From positions 1 through 5,125 of the forward strand of contig JACMRS010000141.1 in the NCBI GenBank assembly GCA_014376345.1: 5,125 bases of DNA. Reading direction: 5' to 3'. A model generated the notes under the pieces. It saw nothing but the letters and a program-made list of their open reading frames with translations, did not search any database and was not told where the DNA came from. The position numbers and the translations under genes are program-made. Positions 1 to 4,433 of the stretch are shown here, piece by piece (the first letter of the stretch is position 1; each line of letters opens with the position of its first letter). This DNA is from Bacteroidia bacterium. GTDB lineage: Bacteria > Bacteroidota > Bacteroidia > NS11-12g > UBA955.

Positions 1-857
1 GCTACTACAACCTGAAAGAATACAGAAGTGCTCTTGTTGATCTGAACAAAGTGCTGATTTCTGATACAGGTCTTATTGAGGCTTATCTATACAGAGGACT
101 CGTGCACCAGCACCTTAACAATTATACTTTTGCCGAAGGTGATATGGACCATTATATTTCACGAAAACCGGCAGACGAGAGTGCGTTACTTTGCAGAGCC
201 GGACTGCATAATGATATGGAAGAGTATTTGAAAGAAGTGCAGGATTACGATGCCTATCTTGAAATGCATCCCACTGAAGCCGCTGTTATCAGCTACAGGG
301 CCAATGCCTGGAACGAGCTGGACTCATTCGATAAATCTCTCAATGATTACAACACCTGCATCAGACTTGAGCCTGTTAATTATCAATATGTTCTCGGCAA
401 AGGCAACCTTTATTTCGATTTTGAAAAATACACAGAAGCTATAGACCAATACAACCTTTACCTTTTGACTGATCCTTCAAATAAAGAAGCCAGACTGAAC
501 AGGGCTGATGCCAAGCTGAACTCCAAACAGAGTGAAGATGCGCTTGAAGATTACGCACTTCTTGTAGCAGCCGAACCACAGAATGGCGACTATTTATTTT
601 ACCGTGGCTTTTGCTATATGCAACTATCAGCAGATACTGCAAGCAATTTATTTTCGAACTATTCTGCACTTGCAGAAAAGGATTTTTCTGCCGCACTCGA
701 TAATGGCTACAGAGACATCCCGAAAATACTTTTATTTCGCGGGCTAGTAAGAAACAACCTCTCTCACAATCCGGAAGCCTGCATGGATTTTAAGAAATCT
801 GCCGAGCTAGGAAACAAAGAAGCGAAAGATTATTTTTTGAAAAATTGCGGGGAGTGA
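1..857 (+). CDS. TPR-repeat protein, 5'-truncated by window edge
   Basis: The open frame is already open at position 3 and ends at the TGA at 855-857, giving about 284 visible residues. A GTG at 51 is not the real start, because the frame upstream of it reads as a good TPR helix (YYNLKEYRSALVDLNKV). At least six TPR-like units of about 34 residues follow, with typical helix-B patterns such as SLNDYNTCIRLEP, AIDQYNLYLLTDP and ALEDYALLVAAEP. TPR arrays are protein-interaction scaffolds; no catalytic domain is visible. The C-terminus (ACMDFKKSAELGNKEAKDYF) resembles the closing repeat I associate with Bacteroidetes TPR proteins. The missing N-terminus could carry a signal peptide or another domain, so location and partner cannot be given. 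The gene converges on the minus-strand cyclophilin gene across a 1.25-kb repeat-rich gap, and no T-tract terminator is seen after its stop. Confidence 0.9.
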   Translation, partial: YYNLKEYRSALVDLNKVLISDTGLIEAYLYRGLVHQHLNNYTFAEGDMDHYISRKPADESALLCRAGLHNDMEEYLKEVQDYDAYLEMHPTEAAVISYRANAWNELDSFDKSLNDYNTCIRLEPVNYQYVLGKGNLYFDFEKYTEAIDQYNLYLLTDPSNKEARLNRADAKLNSKQSEDALEDYALLVAAEPQNGDYLFYRGFCYMQLSADTASNLFSNYSALAEKDFSAALDNGYRDIPKILLFRGLVRNNLSHNPEACMDFKKSAELGNKEAKDYFLKNCGE

Positions 858-880
858 TAACAATCGATTCCCAGCATTAC

Positions 881-960
881 CTCAATTACGAATTACGGAA
901 TTACGAATTACGAATTGGTAAGATTAATTACGTGATTCATGTTGGTCATTTTGAGCGTAA
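881..960 (+). repeat. Bipartite dispersed repeat, copy 1
   Basis: Four AATTACG units (884-912, the second being 8 bp with an extra G) are followed by a GGTAAGATT spacer and a shortened tail, one 9-bp unit GTCATTTTG (945-953) plus AGCGTAA (954-960). Positions 881-915 are identical over 35 bases to 1651-1685 of copy 4. The similarity also extends a few bases upstream through CCCAGC (871-876 against 1640-1645). Confidence 0.85.
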
Positions 961-1013
961 TTTAGTATGACGGTATTCCGTCATTACTAAATGAAGTGAA
1001 GAATCTCCGACCA
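943..1013 (+). repeat. TGGTC-bounded element with central hairpin and GAAGAATCT end
   Basis: TGGTC (943-947) can pair with GACCA (1009-1013). Inside lies a strong hairpin: the 14-bp arm ATTTAGTATGACGG (960-973), loop TATT, and the complementary arm 978-992 with a single bulged T. The ends read like a dispersed bacterial repeat I know from memory, of the form GTCATTxTGAGCG...GAAGAATCT, here apparently split by the hairpin. No T-tract follows on either strand, so it is not called a terminator, although it is the first strong stem after the TPR gene and could protect a 3' end. Confidence 0.55.
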
Positions 1014-1099
1014 TCAACGCATTGGTTGCTATAACTTAATCGAAATGCAATCAATACAATGGGGATAATTGAAGCAATGGATAATACCGCATGAGATTT

Positions 1100-1133
1100 G
1101 TCCTTCATGTCGTTTCGGTCTTTTTGATCGTAA
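1100..1133 (+). repeat. Bipartite repeat, copy 2 (tail only, degenerate)
   Basis: Three 9-bp units, GTCCTTCAT, GTCGTTTCG and GTCTTTTTG, are followed by ATCGTAA, a one-base variant of the AGCGTAA end. No AATTACG block precedes it. The bases just upstream (1071-1090, containing GCAATGGATA) resemble a conserved half-motif of the 1761-1900 element, suggesting a decayed copy of that too. Confidence 0.7.
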
Positions 1134-1162
1134 TTTTATATTGTGTTATTCCGCATAAACAA

Positions 1163-1179
1163 AATTCTGTCTCAGAATT
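1163..1179. repeat. Small perfect palindrome
   Basis: AATTCTG (1163-1169) pairs with CAGAATT (1173-1179) around a TCT loop. The stem is only 7 bp and AT-rich and no T-run follows, so no role is assigned. Confidence 0.4.
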
Positions 1180-1182
1180 ATT

Positions 1183-1282
1183 GCTCTGTAGGAGCACAAG
1201 CCCTTAGCGGAGGATGCAATCCCTCGTAAATGCACACCCACGACACTTCAAGCTCTGTAAGAGCGGCAGCCAAGATGGCGGC
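1183..1282. repeat. Paired GCTCTGTARGAGC stem-loops and related small hairpins
   Basis: GCTCTGTAGGAGC (1183-1195) and GCTCTGTAAGAGC (1252-1264) are near-identical 13-mers 69 bp apart; each folds on itself through GCTC/GAGC or GCTCT/AGAGC. Between them lies GGAT-GCA-ATCC (1212-1222), a small hairpin with a GCA loop. After them comes GCCA-AGA-TGGC (1269-1279). The function is unknown; this looks like accumulated dispersed repeat fragments. Confidence 0.5.
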
Positions 1283-1313
1283 AAAAAATAATATTCACAA
1301 AACATTACATGGG

Positions 1314-1357
1314 GGTAAAATTTGTCCTTCATGTCCTTTCGGTCTTTTAGAGCGTAA
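1314..1357 (+). repeat. Bipartite repeat, copy 3 (spacer and tail)
   Basis: The spacer GGTAAAATTT (1314-1323) is identical to 1937-1946 in copy 5. It is followed by three 9-bp units at 1324-1332, 1333-1341 and 1342-1350 and the exact end AGCGTAA (1351-1357). No AATTACG heptads precede it. Confidence 0.8.
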
Positions 1358-1389
1358 TGAGGATGAGCTGTAATGACAAACCATGCGCT

Positions 1390-1412
1390 AGTTAGGATTT
1401 GCAACCCTAACT
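1390..1412. repeat. Palindrome with TTTGCAA centre
   Basis: AGTTAGG (1390-1396) and CCTAACT (1406-1412) form a 7-bp stem around a loop that contains TTTGCAA. It shares its centre, but not its stem, with the palindrome at 1620-1642. Confidence 0.55.
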
Positions 1413-1466
1413 TCCCAAAACCGTAAATTAGCAATTTGCAATGGGCGTAGATAAAATGCAGAGAAG

Positions 1467-1533
1467 GCGATCAACTGAATGGTGCGAAAAAGCCTCACCC
1501 TGCCCTCTCCCAAGTAGAGGGTTCTATGATCGC
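1467..1533. other. Predicted three-way-junction element
   Basis: An outer stem GCGATCA (1467-1473) with TGATCGC (1527-1533) encloses two hairpins: GGTG/CACC (1481-1484 with 1496-1499) and CCCTCT/AGAGGG (1503-1508 with 1516-1521). The CCTCACCCTGCCCTCTCC stretch resembles a dispersed bacterial repeat I recall from Bacteroidetes genomes. An alternative pairing, CCCTG (1498-1502) with CAGGG (1533-1537), competes. The fold was drawn by eye and no energy was computed. It is not a tRNA: no anticodon arm or T-loop is present. Confidence 0.4.
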
Positions 1534-1619
1534 AGGGCTGATTAAGATTTGTAATACTCGTTTTGGTTTGCAATTTGCGAGATTTAAAAATCATAAAAAT
1601 GATATTAATCCACGAACGG

Positions 1620-1642
1620 GGGTATGATTGCAAATCATACCC
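1620..1642. repeat. 10-bp perfect palindrome with GCA loop
   Basis: GGGTATGATT (1620-1629) pairs perfectly with AATCATACCC (1633-1642) around a three-base GCA loop. It sits immediately before copy 4 of the bipartite repeat. No T-run follows, so it is not a conventional terminator. Confidence 0.7.
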
Positions 1643-1650
1643 AGCTATAA

Positions 1651-1738
1651 CTCAATTACGAATTACGGAATTACGAATTACGAATATTCGAGATTGTAAT
1701 TCATGTCCTTTCAGTCCTTTTGGTCCTTTTGAGCGTAG
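1651..1738 (+). repeat. Bipartite repeat, copy 4 (complete)
   Basis: The fullest copy has four AATTACG-type units (1654-1682), a spacer (1686-1704), then three 9-bp units GTCCTTTCA, GTCCTTTTG and GTCCTTTTG (1705-1731) and AGCGTAG (1732-1738). Its first 35 bases are identical to copy 1. Confidence 0.9.
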
Positions 1739-1760
1739 TACAATCAGCAATTTTGTATTC

Positions 1761-1900
1761 GCGTGAAGGATAGCAATGGAAAGCCCGGAGCTGCGGTGGG
1801 GCTGTGCGCCGGGCGAGGACTTGCAATGGATAGCCTGACCCCGATCGCGGTTGGAATTATTCAGGCAAGTAAAACATGTCATCGCGAATCGGGGACACGC
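1761..1900 (+). ncRNA. Candidate structured RNA or dispersed structured repeat (140 nt)
   Basis: A closing stem GCGTG (1761-1765) with CACGC (1896-1900) encloses two hairpins. The first is a perfect 6-bp stem GCCCGG/CCGGGC (1783-1788 with 1809-1814). The second is an 11-bp stem, CCCCGATCGCG (1839-1849) with 1883-1894, carrying one bulged A at 1887. Each hairpin is preceded by a near-identical motif, GCAATGGAAAGCC (1774-1786) and GCAATGGATAGCC (1823-1835). It is distinctly GC-rich compared with its surroundings. From memory, similar GGACTTGCAxxGGATAGCC elements are scattered between genes in Bacteroidetes; which Rfam family it belongs to, if any, was not checked. The strand is a guess, set by the orientation of the internal motifs and neighbouring repeats. 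No promoter was identified, and it could equally be a non-expressed DNA repeat. Confidence 0.45.
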
Positions 1901-1909
1901 CCAAATTTT

Positions 1910-1989
1910 AATTACGAATTACAGAATTACCAAAATGGTAAAATTTATCACTCATGTCCTTTCGGTCCTTTAGGTCCTTTAGAGCGTAA
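1910..1989 (+). repeat. Bipartite repeat, copy 5 (complete, decayed heptads)
   Basis: Three AATTAC-type units (1910-1931, with two substitutions) are followed by the spacer GGTAAAATTT (1937-1946), then three 9-bp units GTCCTTTCG, GTCCTTTAG and GTCCTTTAG (1956-1982) and AGCGTAA (1983-1989). The tail is cleaner than that of the other copies while the heptad block is more decayed. Confidence 0.85.
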
Positions 1990-2010
1990 ATATGTATGAT
2001 GTTTAGGGAA

Positions 2011-2080
2011 TAAAAAAAAATCATTTAGAAAGACGCCGGTCACTGAGCTTGTCGAAGTGCGTGGCGGCTTTCTAAATGAT
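2011..2080 (-). terminator. Rho-independent terminator of the cyclophilin gene
   Basis: A perfect 13-bp inverted repeat (2020-2032 with 2068-2080) continues inward, after one mismatch, through CGCC/GGCG (2034-2037 with 2063-2066) and CACT/AGTG (2041-2044 with 2056-2059). On the minus strand the stem is followed directly by a run of nine T (the A-run at 2012-2020). It lies 27 bp past the cyclophilin stop. The plus-strand side lacks a T-run, so it should terminate mainly minus-strand transcription. The apical part carries CACTGAGCTTGTCGAAGTG, a dispersed repeat known from many genomes. Confidence 0.88.
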
Positions 2081-2106
2081 CACCAAAATTTAATAAATAT
2101 TAATAT

Positions 2107-2673
2107 TTAACCTCTTGTAGCAAAGGCATTTGGGCCTGCTGCTGCAATTGGATCGTAAGAGGCTGCTTTGTCACCTTTTCTTAAAATGGTGATTGTGTTG
2201 ATGGTATCGCCTTGCTGAATGCTGTTTACAAACTCTAATCCTTCAACAACTTTACCGAAAACTGTGTGCTTGCCATCTAACCATGGAGTAGATCCGTGGG
2301 TAATGAAAAACTGACTGCCATTGGTACCAGGTCCCGCATTAGCCATAGAAAGTACACCTGGTCCTTCATGCTTTAATGATGGATGAATCTCATCGTTAAA
2401 TCTGTAACCCGGACCGCCAGTGCCATTGCCAAGTGGATCGCCACCCTGAATCATGAAATCTGCGATAACACGGTGAAACTTGATACCATCGTAGAATGGC
2501 GTTCCGTCCGGTTTAGCGTTGTTTTTGATTTTACCTTCTGCTAGTCCAACAAAGTTGGCAACAGTTACCGGTGTTTTTTCGTACTCAAGATTCAGCACCA
2601 TTGTGCCTTTGTTGGTATCCATAACGGCATAAAGGCCATCTCCTAACTGATTGATTTTATCTTCTGTGCTCAT
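2107..2673 (-). CDS. Cyclophilin-type peptidyl-prolyl cis-trans isomerase, cytoplasmic
   Basis: This gene encodes a 188-residue cyclophilin that catalyses cis-trans isomerisation of X-proline bonds and so assists protein folding. The active-site residues of the family are all present: R68 in FHRVI, F73, M74 and Q76 in DFMIQGGD, Q121 and F123 in SMANAGPGTNGSQFFIT, and W131, L132 and H136 in WLDGKHTVFGKV. No signal peptide or lipobox is present, so a cytoplasmic enzyme is expected. A short Ala/Gly-rich tail of about 20 residues follows the domain. The ATG at 2671-2673 is chosen over the in-frame TTG at 2691 because that TTG lies inside the -7 promoter box and would therefore be upstream of the transcript start. 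The gene has its own promoter behind the MmcQ gene and a strong terminator 27 bp past the stop. Most likely monocistronic, possibly with read-through from MmcQ. Confidence 0.96.
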   Translation of the reverse strand: MSTEDKINQLGDGLYAVMDTNKGTMVLNLEYEKTPVTVANFVGLAEGKIKNNAKPDGTPFYDGIKFHRVIADFMIQGGDPLGNGTGGPGYRFNDEIHPSLKHEGPGVLSMANAGPGTNGSQFFITHGSTPWLDGKHTVFGKVVEGLEFVNSIQQGDTINTITILRKGDKAASYDPIAAAGPNAFATRG

Positions 2674-2688
2674 GTGATTTATTTTTTG

Positions 2689-2718
2689 CAAAGATAATTT
2701 AAATACAGCCCTTTCAAA
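2689..2718 (-). promoter_or_regulatory. Bacteroidetes-type promoter for the cyclophilin gene
   Basis: On the minus strand the -33 element TTTG (2718-2715) and the -7 element TATCTTTG (2696-2689) are 18 bp apart, close to the TTTG-N19-TAnnTTTG consensus recognised by the Bacteroidetes primary sigma factor. It lies in the 52-bp gap after the MmcQ stop and leaves a leader of roughly 10-13 nt before the ATG at 2673. Confidence 0.75.
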
Positions 2719-2725
2719 GTGAAGT

Positions 2726-3067
2726 TTAAAATTCTGCCTGTACTTTCTTCGGCAGGCTTTTAACTACCAGTGAATATGAATGCAGAATGAGTTCCTGAAG
2801 CATCGGCACAGAAAAACCTTCAAGCAAAACAGTATTCCAGTGTTTCTTATTCATATGCCAGGCAGGTTTTACCTGATCATATTCTTCCCGCAGCTGCACT
2901 GCCTTTTCAGGATCGCATTTAAGGTTTATCGATACAAAATTATCAATACCACAAAGTGCAAAAATCTTGCCTGCCACTTTAAAGACAAGGGTTTCCGGAC
3001 CGAAAGGTGTTTCTTCAGTAACCTGCTCCAAAGACATGCAATAATCACGGAATTCAACTATATCCAT
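2726..3067 (-). CDS. MmcQ/YjbR family protein
   Basis: This 113-residue protein has the hallmarks of the MmcQ/YjbR family: PFGPETLVFKVAGKIFAL (21-38), SINLKCDPE (46-54) and HMNKKHWNTV (71-80), ending in SLPKKVQ. Family members are small single-domain proteins of about 110-120 residues with a DNA-binding-like double-wing fold; their cellular role is not established, so the DNA-binding label should be read with caution. The length is full for the family, and the ATG at 3067 begins at the usual MDIxEFRDYC start. The gene is divergent from the MORN-repeat gene across 97 bp. The downstream cyclophilin gene starts 52 bp past its stop but has its own promoter. No terminator with a T-run is seen between them, so some co-transcription is plausible. 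Confidence 0.93.
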   Translation of the reverse strand: MDIVEFRDYCMSLEQVTEETPFGPETLVFKVAGKIFALCGIDNFVSINLKCDPEKAVQLREEYDQVKPAWHMNKKHWNTVLLEGFSVPMLQELILHSYSLVVKSLPKKVQAEF

Positions 3068-3071
3068 AAGG

Positions 3072-3079
3072 CAAATGTA
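3072..3079 (-). promoter_or_regulatory. Putative -7 element for the MmcQ gene
   Basis: TACATTTG fits TAnnTTTG and is followed by C, as at the other starts here. It ends only 4 nt before the ATG at 3067, so transcription would begin at or very near the start codon (leaderless or nearly so). No clear TTTG -33 element is found about 19 bp upstream, which lowers confidence. Confidence 0.5.
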
Positions 3080-3127
3080 AGAATTCTTATACTAATTTAA
3101 GGTTTCCGGACGTTGTGCATAAGTAAC

Positions 3128-3158
3128 TTTTTTCTTTTTCATTATGGTAATAACTTTG
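3128..3158 (+). promoter_or_regulatory. Putative promoter for the MORN-repeat gene
   Basis: The -7 element TAACTTTG (3151-3158) matches TAnnTTTG. A weak -33 match is TTTT at 3128-3131, 19 bp upstream within a T-rich tract. The box ends 6 nt before the ATG at 3165, implying a very short leader. It also argues against the in-frame ATG at 3144, which lies upstream of the box. Confidence 0.6.
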
Positions 3159-3164
3159 CAGGAT

Positions 3165-4304
3165 ATGAATTACAGGCATTATACAGCCTTTTTTACTTTA
3201 GCCTTTATCATGGCATTTCCTGCTTTCTCGCAAAGCAAACTGTCTTTTCAGGCTCTGGAAAATAACAACGAGGTTTACTATTATAAAGGAAAACCATTTA
3301 CAGGTATTTCTGTAGAAAATTTTCCCAATAACAAAAAAATGCAGGAAATAACCTGGGTTGACGGTAAACTTAACGGTCTTAAAACAGAATATTTTTCCGA
3401 CGGAAGAATCAGAGCAAAAATTACTATGGCAGACAACCATAAGAACGGTCCTTTTGTCTATTATTTTACTACCGGAAAAGAAAAGCAAACAGGAATGTAT
3501 CACGACGATTTACTGAATGATACTGTTAAAGACTGGGATTTTAAAGGGAAGCTTGTTTCTATAATCCATTATACCGATGAAGTAAAAACGGGTAAAGCAA
3601 TTTATTATCATGACAATGGCAAAATTGCACAGATTATTTTTTATAAAGATGGCATTCCGGATGGTAATATGAAATCATTTTATGCTGCAGGAAATATCCG
3701 CAATGAAGGCACTTACAAAATGGGAATGCGCGAAGGACTTTTCAGATCATATCACCAAACGGGAGGTGTGGCTGATGAAAGTTTTTATAAAGATGGCATT
3801 ATAGACAGCGTTTCCACATTCTGGGACAATGTAGCGGGTGATAGATTAAAACAGGAATATTATAAATTGGGTGTGAAAGAAGGCGAATGGGTAACTTTTG
3901 GGTTGAAAGGCGATACTCAAAATGTTGTGACTTACAGTAATGGTATATTAAACGGTCCGTATAAAAAATATGTGCCTGTAAATTTCAATAAAGCACAACC
4001 ATTTGACATGGAGCATCCCAACGGTGATTTTCACATGTTACTTGATGAATACGGATTTTATAAAGATGGTAAAATCGACGGCAAATTTGCAACGGGACTT
4101 ATAGAAAGAGAAAAGCACGTTGAAGGTCAGTTTGACGACGGAATTAAAACCGGCATTTGGTATTATTACAATAAAGAAAATAAGGTTGTTCTGGAAGTAA
4201 GTTATGATGAGACAGGAAAAGTTATGAAGGTAAAATCGAGGCGCAAATTTCTCTTTATACCTTACTATCATTCAGAAACAGAGTTTGACGAGCCTGAGGA
4301 ATAA
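3165..4304 (+). CDS. Secreted MORN-repeat (YwqK-like) protein
   Basis: This 379-residue protein starts with a clear signal peptide: basic MNYRHY, a hydrophobic stretch to about residue 19, and AFS before a likely cut at S22-Q23. There is no Cys lipobox, so a periplasmic or exported soluble protein is expected. The mature part holds about nine degenerate repeats of 22-25 residues of the MORN-variant type found in COG2849/YwqK proteins, for example KTGKAIYYHDNGKIAQIIF, REGLFRSYHQTGGVADESF and KTGIWYYYNKENKVVLEVSY. These repeats form beta-hairpin arrays; no catalytic residue pattern is visible and no function is established. The 'antitoxin' name often given to this family comes from one Bacillus example and should not be carried over, as no toxin gene adjoins. 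The ATG at 3165 is preferred to 3144 because the promoter box lies between them. The basic patch KVKSRRK and acidic DEPEE end the protein. Confidence 0.88.
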   Translation: MNYRHYTAFFTLAFIMAFPAFSQSKLSFQALENNNEVYYYKGKPFTGISVENFPNNKKMQEITWVDGKLNGLKTEYFSDGRIRAKITMADNHKNGPFVYYFTTGKEKQTGMYHDDLLNDTVKDWDFKGKLVSIIHYTDEVKTGKAIYYHDNGKIAQIIFYKDGIPDGNMKSFYAAGNIRNEGTYKMGMREGLFRSYHQTGGVADESFYKDGIIDSVSTFWDNVAGDRLKQEYYKLGVKEGEWVTFGLKGDTQNVVTYSNGILNGPYKKYVPVNFNKAQPFDMEHPNGDFHMLLDEYGFYKDGKIDGKFATGLIEREKHVEGQFDDGIKTGIWYYYNKENKVVLEVSYDETGKVMKVKSRRKFLFIPYYHSETEFDEPEE

Positions 4305-4375
4305 AGATTTTTTCTAATTGATCAAATTCTAAAATAACAAATCGAATTAAGCTTCAAAAGAAATTATCCATTCTG

Positions 4376-4406
4376 TTTTATATTCCCTAATTTACCAATA
4401 CTTTTG
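4376..4406 (+). promoter_or_regulatory. Putative promoter for icd
   Basis: The -7 element TACTTTTG (4399-4406) matches TAnnTTTG. A near-consensus -33 element, TTTT (4376-4379), lies 19 bp upstream. The leader to the ATG at 4434 would be about 20 nt, with no Shine-Dalgarno-like sequence. The 129-bp gap after the MORN gene shows no convincing terminator hairpin. Confidence 0.6.
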
Positions 4407-4433
4407 CCTTAAGAAACGATTTAAATCAATAAC

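Larger units (their letters stand above)
858..2106. other. 1.25-kb gene-free, repeat-rich convergent intergenic region
   Basis: No credible gene lies here. The open frames of 67-81 codons in this stretch run straight through the repeats, overlap one another on both strands and encode nothing recognisable. The stretch consists of at least five copies or part-copies of one bipartite repeat, several palindromes, two folded elements and the cyclophilin terminator, each listed separately. It lies between two gene 3' ends, where insertions would not separate a promoter from its gene. No transposase remnant was found. Confidence 0.8.

Noticed and set aside
1390..1412. Integron attC-like site, suggested by GTTAGG and CCTAAC
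   Set aside because: attC sites need RYYYAAC on the left and GTTRRRY on the right; here the order is reversed, and there is no integrase or cassette.
1204..1882. Minus-strand frames of 76-81 codons across the intergenic region
   Set aside because: They overlap each other and the repeats, have no recognisable domain and no TAnnTTTG box at the start.
884..1989. CRISPR array
   Set aside because: Repeats are of unequal length and decay, spacing is irregular (about 80-340 bp), and there are no uniform spacers or cas genes.
1563..1999. Plus-strand frames of 67 and 78 codons containing collagen-like CPFGPLGPLER peptides
   Set aside because: The peptide is a by-product of the 9-bp repeat period, the frames run through palindromes and repeat blocks, and similar frames exist on the opposite strand. 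No promoter box precedes them.
858..2106. Insertion sequence or phage remnant
   Set aside because: No transposase or integrase fragment, no long terminal inverted repeats bounding the region, and no target-site duplication could be found by eye.
2674..2691. TTG start giving the cyclophilin six extra residues
   Set aside because: The TTG is part of the -7 promoter box TATCTTTG, so it should not be transcribed; the ATG at 2671-2673 gives a normal family N-terminus.
2734..2757. Hairpin at the 3' end of the MmcQ gene (CTGCC/GGCAG on the minus strand) as a terminator
   Set aside because: The stem is only 5 bp with a long loop, lies inside the coding sequence, and is followed by AATTTTAA and not a real T-run.
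3144..3164. Upstream ATG start of the MORN-repeat gene
   Set aside because: The -7 box TAACTTTG lies downstream of it, and the start at 3165 gives a cleaner signal peptide.
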